Shown: positions 50,329 to 59,748 of the stretch, piece by piece
Position numbering within the stretch: position 1 is the stretch's first letter
Layout: the number at the start of each line of letters is the position of its first letter
Assembly: GCA_905182835.1 (NCBI GenBank)
Contig: CAJJDI010000009.1
Location: forward strand, 17,475-81,474
DNA from: an uncultured Flavobacteriaceae bacterium
Lineage (GTDB): Bacteria; Bacteroidota; Bacteroidia; Flavobacteriales; Flavobacteriaceae
Direction of reading: 5' to 3'
DNA length: 64,000 nucleotides
Made by a program: the position numbers and the translations under genes
Notes under the pieces: generated by a model
The model's input: only the letters and a program-made list of their open reading frames with translations
Databases searched by the model: none
What the model was told of the DNA's origin: nothing

Positions 50329-52602
50329 TTAGTATACAATTGATTGTGGTCTATATTTTTTTTCTTTTCCAAAATTTAAATTTGGATTAGGTCCCATATT
50401 AAAAACTAACTCTCCTCCTTGCATAATATCCTTATGAGTTATGTATGAGTATTTATACTCTTTACCATTTAGCTCTACAGATTGAATATAAATATTGTCA
50501 TCACTGTTTTCATTTGCAATTATTGTAAATTTTTTATTTTCGGGTAACCCAATTGTGGCCTCATCAAATAAAGGAGAGCCAAAAACATAAGCTCCATTAG
50601 AAGGATTAACTGGGTAAAAACCTAATGAAGAAAATATATGCCATGCAGACATTTGCCCACAATCTTCATTTCCAGATAAACCATCTGGCTTGTCAGTGTA
50701 GAGTTCGTTATTTATATACCTTACTTTATCTGCAATTTTATATGGCTCTCCTGAATAAGCATACATATAGGTTGTATGATGACTCGGCTCATTTCCATGT
50801 GCATATTGTCCAATTAATCCTGTTATATCCATGGAAGCCTCTTCACCTAATTCTGATGACATACTAAATAGTTCATCTAGCTTTTCTGTGTATTTTTTAT
50901 CTCCGCCAAGTAATTCTATAAGCCCTTCTGGGTCTTGTGGTACAAGCCATAAATATTGCCATGCATTTCCTTCACAATAATCATTTACACGATGCTGTGC
51001 AGAAATTGGATTAAATGGAGTTCTCCAGCTCCCATCGGAAAGTTTACCTCTCATAAATCTAGTTTCAGGGTCAAAATATTCTCTATAAGCCTTGGATCTA
51101 TTTAAAAAATATTCATAATCTTCTTGTTTATTTAATTTTTTTGCAAGTTGTGCAATTGCCCAATCTGCAATAGCATATTCCATAGAACTAGCTACAGATT
51201 CAACCATATAATCTCCGGGTATGTATCCTATTTCCATTAATTTTTTTACACCTGGTTCGAAATCTCCAGTTGCGCTTGCTTTAACAGCGCGAAAAACTTC
51301 CTCCAGGTCAATTCCCTCAAATCCTTTTAAAGAAGCGTCAATTACAACTGGAATACCACTGTATCCAGGCATAGTATTTGTTTCATTTCCTCTCAAGTGC
51401 CATATAGGTAATTTACCTTGATGGTCAAAGATTTTCAACATCGACTTAACCATATCGCTAACTCTTTCTGGATGAGTAATTGTGTATAATGGATGTGCCG
51501 CTCTATAAGTATCCCACAATGAGAACAAAGTATAATTAGTAAAAGAGGTATCTTTGTATACGACCTTATCTGTCCCTCTATATTCACCATTTACATCTTG
51601 ATATAAATTAGGGGCAATCATTGTGTGATACATGGCGGTATAAAAAACTCTTTTCTTTTTCAAATCATCGGTTGTTATTGCAATTTTTGAAAGTTCTTGA
51701 TTCCATTTGTTTTCAGCTTCCTTTTTTACTTTTTCAAAGTTCCAATGAGGAATCTCAAAAATTAGATTTTCAAGAGCATTTTCAGAACTAACTGTGGAAA
51801 CTCCCATTTTTACGTATATTTCTTCATTTTTTTCAGTTTCAAACTCTAAAAACCCTTTAACATACATTCCTTTTAATTCGGTAGAGTTATGTTTTTTGTC
51901 TCCATCATAGATAATAAAATCTTTAACTGGCTTAGATAATATTAAAGTAAAATACTCTCTTTGGTCAGAAGCCCATCCAGAGGAGAATCTATGTCCTTGA
52001 AAAGTTGTGTCATTTACTTTTGTTAGATATGTTTCAGTAGGCCTATCTGCACTCCCTTCACCTAAATCAATTATTACTCTTGAATTATCAGAGGATGGAT
52101 ATGTATACCTATGAAACCCTACTCTTTCTGATGCTGTTAATTCAACGTCAATATCATATCTTTCTAGCTCTACCTTATAATAACCCACTGTATTAATCTC
52201 TTTATTTTTTCTGTATAGGGACGAGTATCCAGACATATGATTGTCTTGATTTCCAGCATTATATTTCAACTTACCTGTTGCTGGCATTATTGTTAATTCA
52301 CCTAAATCTGACATTCCTGTACCACTTAAATTTAAATGACAAAAACCCTTAACTATGCTATCTGTGTGGTGATATGAAGAAGACCAATCCCATCCTTTAT
52401 TAAAGTTAGTTGGTCCAACTTGAACTCCTCCAAAAGGAACGGTTGCTCCAACGAATACATGACCGTGCCCACCTGAGCCAATAAATGGATCAACATATTT
52501 TATTAAATTATTATCGTTATTTGTATTAGCATAGAAATTAAGTCCAAAAATAATAGCAAAGAAAATAATAATATAGATTGGTTTTTTAATTGTTGTTTTC
52601 AT
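50329..52602 (-). CDS. GH92 family glycoside hydrolase, alpha-mannosidase (HGNEPSHH variant)
   Basis: YVDPFIGSGGHGHVFVGATVPFGGVQVGP; IGQYAHGNEPSHHTTYMY; GLSGNEDCGQMSAWHIFSSLGFYPVNP. Confidence 0.97.
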   Translation of the reverse strand: MKTTIKKPIYIIIFFAIIFGLNFYANTNNDNNLIKYVDPFIGSGGHGHVFVGATVPFGGVQVGPTNFNKGWDWSSSYHHTDSIVKGFCHLNLSGTGMSDLGELTIMPATGKLKYNAGNQDNHMSGYSSLYRKNKEINTVGYYKVELERYDIDVELTASERVGFHRYTYPSSDNSRVIIDLGEGSADRPTETYLTKVNDTTFQGHRFSSGWASDQREYFTLILSKPVKDFIIYDGDKKHNSTELKGMYVKGFLEFETEKNEEIYVKMGVSTVSSENALENLIFEIPHWNFEKVKKEAENKWNQELSKIAITTDDLKKKRVFYTAMYHTMIAPNLYQDVNGEYRGTDKVVYKDTSFTNYTLFSLWDTYRAAHPLYTITHPERVSDMVKSMLKIFDHQGKLPIWHLRGNETNTMPGYSGIPVVIDASLKGFEGIDLEEVFRAVKASATGDFEPGVKKLMEIGYIPGDYMVESVASSMEYAIADWAIAQLAKKLNKQEDYEYFLNRSKAYREYFDPETRFMRGKLSDGSWRTPFNPISAQHRVNDYCEGNAWQYLWLVPQDPEGLIELLGGDKKYTEKLDELFSMSSELGEEASMDITGLIGQYAHGNEPSHHTTYMYAYSGEPYKIADKVRYINNELYTDKPDGLSGNEDCGQMSAWHIFSSLGFYPVNPSNGAYVFGSPLFDEATIGLPENKKFTIIANENSDDNIYIQSVELNGKEYKYSYITHKDIMQGGELVFNMGPNPNLNFGKEKKYRPQSIVY

Positions 52603-54757
52603 AGTTATAGTTTAAATTAAAGCTTGGCGGAGTTTCTAATTCTCCCCAATTCGACTGTTTATTTTTAGTGGTTTCAAAAGTTAATATTCCACCTTTTTTG
52701 ATTTTATCCCATGTTATCCATGTAGAGTTATGGGGTTTATTATTAAAAAGTAAAGATTTTGTATAAAAATTATCTGTATTCGATGTGATAATTTTAAGTG
52801 TTTTTTTATGAGGAAAATTAATTAAAACTTCATCAAATGAAGGTATATTTATGGATAAGCCTCCAACACCTGGTATCATTGGATACAAGCCTATTGATGC
52901 AAAAACATACCAAGCTCCCATCGTTCCTAAATCGTCATTTCCAGGTAGGCCTTTGCTCGAACTATTGTATTGTTCATCCAATATTCTTTTAATAGTTTCT
53001 GTTGTTTTGTGAGGTTTCTTTATCCAATTATAAATCCATGGTACTTGAAAGTCCGGCTCATTCCCTGCGGCAAACCAATCTTCTTCATATTTAGCATCGA
53101 GTCTGCTAAAAAGAGAATCTAATCTGTTTTCAGCAAATTCATTACCACCAATTTTATCTATTAACCCTTTAAGATTATATGGGACCATCCAGAAATAATT
53201 CTTATAAGTTCCTTCCCTCCAATCATGGGTAATATCTTTCCAAACATTATTAGGATACTTTGAATTTAGCCATTTTAGTTTTGGGTTATAAATATTATTC
53301 CAAGATTGAGATCTATTTATAAAAAAATTAGAGTCCTCGATTTTATTCAAAGCATTTATAGCGAATTGCCCTATGGCAAAATCTGATGAGGTATACTCTA
53401 ACATCATAGATGAAAACGTATGACCATTATTTATATATTCTTTTAGATAAGGTCTAATTTCTTGATTTTGGGAATATAATCGTGGAGTCATAGCGCCATT
53501 GTACATGTGCTTATATGCCTTTTCAAGATTAAAATCTTTAGCTCCAAAAGCAAATGAATTTGAAATCAATATTGGGGTTGGATCTCCTTGCATAATCCCT
53601 GTTTCAATATTAGCTAAAATCCATCTACCATATCCTCCAGCTTGTTCTGCAAAATTAACTAGGGATTCATTCATATCGCTACTCTCTTTTGGGAAAAGCA
53701 TTGCCAATAATTGCACCTGAGTTCTATATGTGTCCCAAACACTAAAAGAACTGTAGTGATCACGATTACTATTATTATATACTTTAAAATCCGCCCCAAT
53801 GTAATCGCCATTTACATCACTGACTATATTTGGATGAATTAAGCTATGGTATAAGTTTGTATAAAACTGTACTTTTTTATCTAAGTCATTAGATGAGACT
53901 TGAATTTTATTCAATGTAGAGTCCCACACCTTTTGAGTGTTTGATAAGTAGGTGTTAAACTTTGAGTTAAGATTTTCAGCTTTTAAATTTTCCTTAGCAT
54001 TTTCAATAGAAACGAAAGAAATAGCAATTCTATAGTTAATCTTATTCTCAAGGGAAGTGTCAAAAGTAAAAAATGCACCTGAATTTTTTCCTGTATTTGT
54101 CTTTTCAGAAGATAAATCTTTTCCTTTCCAAGTTCCTGTAGATGTTGCAGGTCTATCAAATTCTGCAGCAAAATAAATTTTATACGGAGTTTCGGTACCG
54201 CAAAAATCCCCACCTTCAGTGAAGCCTTCACATGAAGCGTTTGAAGTAACTTCAATGTGAGCATTTTGAATGTATTTTTCATCCGAAGAATTAACTCCAG
54301 AACCAATCACTATTGTTCCTTTATTAGACTTTTTGAATTTAAATTGAGCTACTGCAGATCTTTTAGTTACAGTTAATTGGCTGTTAATATCATCATTTGT
54401 ATCAACAGATAAGTATCCTGCATTCGCTTGATTTATTTTTGTAAATGGTTCTAGAGAATTCATATCGAATGGTGATTTTTCTAAACCTCCAGAAATTGGA
54501 ACTATAGGGAAATTGCCCATATTTGAGCAGCCTGCACCACTAAGTTGGGTAACTACAAAGCCTTTTTGGGGGGAGAAAAAACTAGGGGTAAACTGAACCA
54601 TGCCAAATGGGTATGTAGCACCAACAAAGGAGTATCCACAAGCTAATGACTCTCCTTTAGACCCAATACGTGTGTCCACAATCTCAGATAATTGCTGGGA
54701 ATAGGCAACAGTAAAAAATAAATATAAAATATAAAATATAGTTCTATTGTAATTCAA
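52586..54757 (-). CDS. GH92 family glycoside hydrolase, divergent (AGNEPDFQ variant)
   Basis: VDTRIGSKGESLACGYSFVGATYPFGMVQFTP; FAAGNEPDFQVPWIYNW; GLPGNDDLGTMGAWYVFASIGLYPMIPG. Confidence 0.94.
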   Translation of the reverse strand: MNYNRTIFYILYLFFTVAYSQQLSEIVDTRIGSKGESLACGYSFVGATYPFGMVQFTPSFFSPQKGFVVTQLSGAGCSNMGNFPIVPISGGLEKSPFDMNSLEPFTKINQANAGYLSVDTNDDINSQLTVTKRSAVAQFKFKKSNKGTIVIGSGVNSSDEKYIQNAHIEVTSNASCEGFTEGGDFCGTETPYKIYFAAEFDRPATSTGTWKGKDLSSEKTNTGKNSGAFFTFDTSLENKINYRIAISFVSIENAKENLKAENLNSKFNTYLSNTQKVWDSTLNKIQVSSNDLDKKVQFYTNLYHSLIHPNIVSDVNGDYIGADFKVYNNSNRDHYSSFSVWDTYRTQVQLLAMLFPKESSDMNESLVNFAEQAGGYGRWILANIETGIMQGDPTPILISNSFAFGAKDFNLEKAYKHMYNGAMTPRLYSQNQEIRPYLKEYINNGHTFSSMMLEYTSSDFAIGQFAINALNKIEDSNFFINRSQSWNNIYNPKLKWLNSKYPNNVWKDITHDWREGTYKNYFWMVPYNLKGLIDKIGGNEFAENRLDSLFSRLDAKYEEDWFAAGNEPDFQVPWIYNWIKKPHKTTETIKRILDEQYNSSSKGLPGNDDLGTMGAWYVFASIGLYPMIPGVGGLSINIPSFDEVLINFPHKKTLKIITSNTDNFYTKSLLFNNKPHNSTWITWDKIKKGGILTFETTKNKQSNWGELETPPSFNLNYNYENNN

Positions 54758-54772
54758 TTTTACTTATTTAAA

Positions 54773-56542
54773 TTAATTAGACGGAATTGCTCCCATTCCG
54801 TTAAATGCCATTTCAATAAACTGACAGGAATTACCTTCAACTGTAGAGGTAAACCTAATTCTAATATATCTACTCATTGGACCTTCGGGGATGTCAAATT
54901 CAGCAAAATCCGAATTTACTCCATCAATTTGCTGAGTTGTAATTAATTGCCAACCAGCATCTTCAAATGCACCTGTAGCAACTGGAACTGATGTAACATT
55001 ATTGCCAGAACTTTCAAATTCAGGTAACGTTTCTGCTCCTTCAATAGTTTGTCTTCCCCATATTTCAATTTCTGTTGGATTATTTCCTGAAAAACTCCAT
55101 GTTGGTCTGTAATGGATTTTTGCTTTTGCTAATTGTGTTATAACACCGAGATCTATAGTGAAGTGACCAGGAACAGAATTCTCTCCAGAGTGAAAACTAT
55201 TAGTATCGCCAGACCAGAAACTATTATTATCCCATAAATATTGTGAAGGGTTAGCTTCATAGAAAGTCCCTGGATTATCACTAGACATATTGGCCATAGT
55301 AAATTGGGTTCTGTCTAATTCTATTGGTTCTGTGTTTTCACCATAAAAAGATAATTCTGTAAATTGTGCACTATCATTACCTACCGATTCAGTAACTCTG
55401 ACTCTTATATATCTCATAAGACTAGATGCTTGCGGAATTATAAAGCTACTAGTTTGTTCGTTTAAACCATCAACATTCCCTTCGTACAATAATTGCCAAC
55501 TAGCATTTATAAATTCTATCTCATCACTTGATGAGGTTTCTGCAAAATTTAAATTATCTCTTCCCCAAATTTGCACCTCTGTTATGTTATTAGATGAATT
55601 TATCGATGGGTCTAACATATTTAATTTTACTTTTCTAAGATCTGTTTTTACTCCTAAATCAACAGTAAAGTGATGAGGCATACTGCTTGGTCCTGAATGA
55701 AAACTATATAAGTCAACGCCATTAAAAGACCCGTCCCCGTCAAATAAGTACTGATCAGGGTTTGCTCCATTAAATGTTCCTGGATTATCGCTCGGCATGT
55801 GTACTAATCTTATGAAATCTTTATTAAGCTCCGTGTATGGTAGATCAGGAAGTGTGTATTCTTGAGGCTCTAATGCAATAGAATCTATGCCATTTAACCC
55901 GGATTGTATAACTGAGGTAGTTTGCATACTTCCCAGTGGCTTTAAATTAATAAGCTTTACTCTGTTGTCTTCAAAAAACAGAGTATCTCTTACTATTTCA
56001 TCTTCTTCATTTTCATAATCAAGTAGAGTATAAATTACGAACTCAGATTCTGCATTTCCATAAAAGTTAACATAGTTTCCTTCAGGTTCAAAAGAATAAT
56101 CTAATACCTCTCTAGGGTTTTGGTCTAAAATAAATTCATCTCCAATTACATTACCTGAAACTGTTTGGGAAATAGATAAATTACCATTAGGATCTTGAGT
56201 ATATACATCAAACTCATAACTACCCTCGTCTAATTCTTCAATTATTACGGAGTATATATCGGATAAGTTTTCTGCAATTGGAAAGCTTAACATTTCATCG
56301 TCAAACTCTATAATAATTTGATTTGAAGTTCCTAAAAATTGAGTATACCCTTCTAATTGTGCTCGATAGTATCCAGGCCTAATTTTTAAAGTATCCAGTT
56401 TACCTGCATAAATAATCTCTCCATTTAAATATTCTTCATGTATTGAATCCATATCACTACAGGATATATAAATTAACGAACTAGCTAAAACTAGTTTAAT
56501 AAATTTAAATTTTTGTAAGATGTGTTCTAACTTCTTCAACAT
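54773..56542 (-). CDS. PUL surface lipoprotein with DUF4998-like N-terminus and two discoidin (F5/8 type C)-like modules
   Basis: Lipobox IYISC; two repeats of M(P/S)SDNPGTF…ANP.QYL.D…SFHSG…P.HFT.DLGV. Confidence 0.85.
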   Translation of the reverse strand: MLKKLEHILQKFKFIKLVLASSLIYISCSDMDSIHEEYLNGEIIYAGKLDTLKIRPGYYRAQLEGYTQFLGTSNQIIIEFDDEMLSFPIAENLSDIYSVIIEELDEGSYEFDVYTQDPNGNLSISQTVSGNVIGDEFILDQNPREVLDYSFEPEGNYVNFYGNAESEFVIYTLLDYENEEDEIVRDTLFFEDNRVKLINLKPLGSMQTTSVIQSGLNGIDSIALEPQEYTLPDLPYTELNKDFIRLVHMPSDNPGTFNGANPDQYLFDGDGSFNGVDLYSFHSGPSSMPHHFTVDLGVKTDLRKVKLNMLDPSINSSNNITEVQIWGRDNLNFAETSSSDEIEFINASWQLLYEGNVDGLNEQTSSFIIPQASSLMRYIRVRVTESVGNDSAQFTELSFYGENTEPIELDRTQFTMANMSSDNPGTFYEANPSQYLWDNNSFWSGDTNSFHSGENSVPGHFTIDLGVITQLAKAKIHYRPTWSFSGNNPTEIEIWGRQTIEGAETLPEFESSGNNVTSVPVATGAFEDAGWQLITTQQIDGVNSDFAEFDIPEGPMSRYIRIRFTSTVEGNSCQFIEMAFNGMGAIPSN

Positions 56543-56552
56543 GTTTTAAATA

Positions 56553-57782
56553 TTAATTAATTACTGTCCCCCAAAACGATAGTTCTCCAATTACAGAAAC
56601 CATCTGGTTATTCCAAGATTCAAGATTGACAAACCTGATATAACGAATGTCGTATTGTCGAGCGTCAAAATTAAAAACAAAATCCTCTCCATTATCTTGA
56701 TATTCATAGTCCTCTGCTGTATTTGATCCGGGAGGTAATCCAGAAGGTTTAAAGGACTCAAAATAACCCAGGTCTATCCATCCATCACCAGGGCTGTCAG
56801 GGTCATAAATTGGGAGGCTGTTTAAATTTTCTCTACCATAAATTTTAAATCTCTTAGGATTTCCGTGTTTATATAACTCGCTTCCTCCTCTTTGGTAAAG
56901 CTTAAATCTATTTAATTTTGCTGTTTGTCCTAAGTCAAGCGTAAATTGGTGAGGCAGAGCTAAAAAACTAGTGTGACCACAATTCCATTGACTACTCCAG
57001 GAGCCATCCCATATCTGATTGGCTGAGAAACCATATTCACTAAAGCTCTCGTCTCCAGGCATTGACTCTACGGCCCAGTAAGCTTTTTCTAAAAATATAT
57101 CTTCCAAGGGAGTTACTTCAAAAGAGCGTCTTGTCGTTTGGTTGCCCCATCTATCTTCTACATATATTACAAAAATTGTTGATTCTGGATCGTAACCTCT
57201 AAAGCTATAAGCGCTATTTGCTTGGCTTGTATAAAAAGACTCTTTAAATTCTAATTCACCTTCAGAGTTTTGAACTGACATATTCAAGGAAACTTCTGCT
57301 CTTGTTGGGTTTAAATAAGAAATGTTTATTCCACCAAAGTCCTCTATGCCATCAATGGATTCTAATATTGCATGAATTGGTGATTCTAATGGAGATATTT
57401 CAACTATTACAGGTTCTGATTCATTGTCACCAATATCAACGGCACGAATTTCAACTGGGTATTGACCAACTTGACCGAACCCTGTAATCCCTAATGTGTC
57501 AATAAATGAAGAGACTATAACCTGTTTCTCTATTCCATTCTCATCGTCATACGAACCTTTAATATATAGCAAGTCTTCATCGGTTGGTGGAGTAAATTGT
57601 ATAACTGCTCCTCCTGCAATATTTACTATTGAATTAACAGTAACTTTTCCTGGCGGAATACCATCAGAACCGTTTGCGCTGTGAATTGGGTCTTCTGAGC
57701 AATTAATTAACATTATTGCACAACAAAAAATGCAAAAAGTCAGCACAGATCTCATGTTGTTATTATTCTCTTTATTTATCAT
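56553..57782 (-). CDS. PUL surface lipoprotein, DUF4959/DUF5000-like with one C-terminal discoidin-like module
   Basis: Lipobox MLINC; ANQIWDGSWSSQWNCGHTSFLALPHQFTLDLGQTAKLNRFKLYQRGG; downstream of susD. Confidence 0.86.
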   Translation of the reverse strand: MINKENNNNMRSVLTFCIFCCAIMLINCSEDPIHSANGSDGIPPGKVTVNSIVNIAGGAVIQFTPPTDEDLLYIKGSYDDENGIEKQVIVSSFIDTLGITGFGQVGQYPVEIRAVDIGDNESEPVIVEISPLESPIHAILESIDGIEDFGGINISYLNPTRAEVSLNMSVQNSEGELEFKESFYTSQANSAYSFRGYDPESTIFVIYVEDRWGNQTTRRSFEVTPLEDIFLEKAYWAVESMPGDESFSEYGFSANQIWDGSWSSQWNCGHTSFLALPHQFTLDLGQTAKLNRFKLYQRGGSELYKHGNPKRFKIYGRENLNSLPIYDPDSPGDGWIDLGYFESFKPSGLPPGSNTAEDYEYQDNGEDFVFNFDARQYDIRYIRFVNLESWNNQMVSVIGELSFWGTVIN

Positions 57783-57794
57783 AATATAATTTAA

Positions 57795-59744
57795 TTACCA
57801 TCCTGGGTTTTGAACCAAATTAGGGTTTCTCAATAATTCATTTTGACTAATTGGCCACAAATAATCTTTGATTAAATAGTTTCTATAATATATATTCTCT
57901 ACTTCGTAAAAACCCTCTACATCAGGTCTAAAAATATTCCATCCTCTAATTGGTTGACTAAAATATTCACCTGCTAACTTCCACCTTCTTAAGTCCCAAT
58001 ATCTATGCCCTTCTAGGGCTAATTCAATCATTCTTTCCTGATGTATAATATCTCTCATTCCCTCTTTCGAACTTGGTTTAGAAGGACTATTTGAATATAA
58101 TTGCCAAGTATTAACCAGGTCTCCTCCACTATCTAGTCCTGCTTTATATCTAACCCTTTGTATATATTCATAAACTTCAGAATCTGGAGATTCCTTAACT
58201 TCATTTAAAGCCTCAGAATACATAAGGTATAAATCTGTAAGTCTAATAATTGGGAATGAATACCCTTTAATTGTTGAGCCTTGTTGAGAGATTACATTTT
58301 CATAATGAACTAATTTTTTAGCAAAGTAACCAGTTATAGAATATATTTCAAACCCTTGTTTGCCAGAAAGAGCTCCGGCTTTAGCGTCTAAATAAGGAAT
58401 GTTATTAATATTTGTTGTTTCTAAAGAAAACCATTTACCACCATCAAATCCAATTGTAGAATAAAATCTAGGCTCTCTGTACGTATGTAACTTTGATGTA
58501 CTATAGTTGTCTTCTATATAAAATTCATGATAATTTTCATTATTATCATCTAATAAAGGGGTGGATACTACATCGTATCTACTTCCATAATTCCATGTTA
58601 TATCTTCATCAATTGGAACACCATTGTTTGTGTAAAAAGTCTCTACCATATTAAGTGTTGGTGCGTGAGATTTTTTAGTGAATCCAAATAATGCTGAATG
58701 GTCTGCAGACCATCTAGGTTGGCACCACATTTGTAAATCACCACTCCATTCTGGCCCATAAGCCCATATAATTTCTGAGTTATAGGGCTCCGTAATAGCA
58801 GCTCTCTGGCTTAACTCTTGAATTACTTGCTCACTTAACTCACCATTAATTGGGATTTGTTGAGAAAACTCATAGAGTTGATGTCCGTTAGATTCAGCAC
58901 TTTCTATAGCATCATATAAAGCGTCTTTTGCAAGAACCCATTTTTGAGAATCATACGTTTGATTAACTAAGCTGTTTCCTTGACTATCTACTAGACTACT
59001 AAAATCTGTATTACCATTAAATATTGGACTCGCATTTAATACTAAAATCTTTGCTTTAAGAGCCTTTGCAACTGGCATTGTAACTCTGCCTTGTTCAGTG
59101 TATATATAATTAATTACACCTGGCAAATTATCACCCTCAATTACTTCGTCTAATAATTGGACTAAGTAATTTACTACATCATCTACAGGGTCTCTAAAAA
59201 CATTAGTTTCTTCTGCACTTGCACCTACACTTATATTGTTTTCAACTATTGGTATAGGGCCATACATTTGCATTAACCAAAAATGGTAAAAGGCTTTTAA
59301 TACTTTAACTTCATCTAGCCATCTAAGCCTCTCGTCCTCTTCCAAACCAGGTACAGCAACTAAATTTTCTAAAAAAATATTACAATCTCTAAGTGCATTA
59401 AATAAACTATGTGGAGCGCCTCTGCCTCCCTCCCAATAGTTTAAATAAGGATTAGAAACATTTTGCATCCCTTTTGCTAATCGAAAACTAGTTTCATTAT
59501 TCATATAAAAATCGTTCTCTGCATAGTACCAAATTTCATCTCCAGCAAGCATCGAAAAATTCTGAACTACATTAGCATGCTCAGGAATATAAGTATAACA
59601 TGTTGCTAAAAAATTTAAAGCAGTTGCTCTGTTGTTAAAAGCGAGACCAATTGTAGGAATATTATCTGGAACAACATCTAAATAATCCTGCTCACAAGAA
59701 GAGAAAATTATAATTAATATTAAGCAATATTTTTTCATTTTCAA
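57795..59744 (-). CDS. susD: RagB/SusD family nutrient-uptake lipoprotein
   Basis: Lipobox IIIFSSC; C-term RDIIHQERMIELALEGHRYWDLRRWKLAGEYF. Confidence 0.96.
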   Translation of the reverse strand: MKMKKYCLILIIIFSSCEQDYLDVVPDNIPTIGLAFNNRATALNFLATCYTYIPEHANVVQNFSMLAGDEIWYYAENDFYMNNETSFRLAKGMQNVSNPYLNYWEGGRGAPHSLFNALRDCNIFLENLVAVPGLEEDERLRWLDEVKVLKAFYHFWLMQMYGPIPIVENNISVGASAEETNVFRDPVDDVVNYLVQLLDEVIEGDNLPGVINYIYTEQGRVTMPVAKALKAKILVLNASPIFNGNTDFSSLVDSQGNSLVNQTYDSQKWVLAKDALYDAIESAESNGHQLYEFSQQIPINGELSEQVIQELSQRAAITEPYNSEIIWAYGPEWSGDLQMWCQPRWSADHSALFGFTKKSHAPTLNMVETFYTNNGVPIDEDITWNYGSRYDVVSTPLLDDNNENYHEFYIEDNYSTSKLHTYREPRFYSTIGFDGGKWFSLETTNINNIPYLDAKAGALSGKQGFEIYSITGYFAKKLVHYENVISQQGSTIKGYSFPIIRLTDLYLMYSEALNEVKESPDSEVYEYIQRVRYKAGLDSGGDLVNTWQLYSNSPSKPSSKEGMRDIIHQERMIELALEGHRYWDLRRWKLAGEYFSQPIRGWNIFRPDVEGFYEVENIYYRNYLIKDYLWPISQNELLRNPNLVQNPGW

Positions 59745-59748
59745 ACTG

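Noticed and set aside
53983-54306. 107-aa minus-strand ORF inside the third GH92 gene
   Set aside because: Alternate frame of a well-supported GH92 coding sequence.
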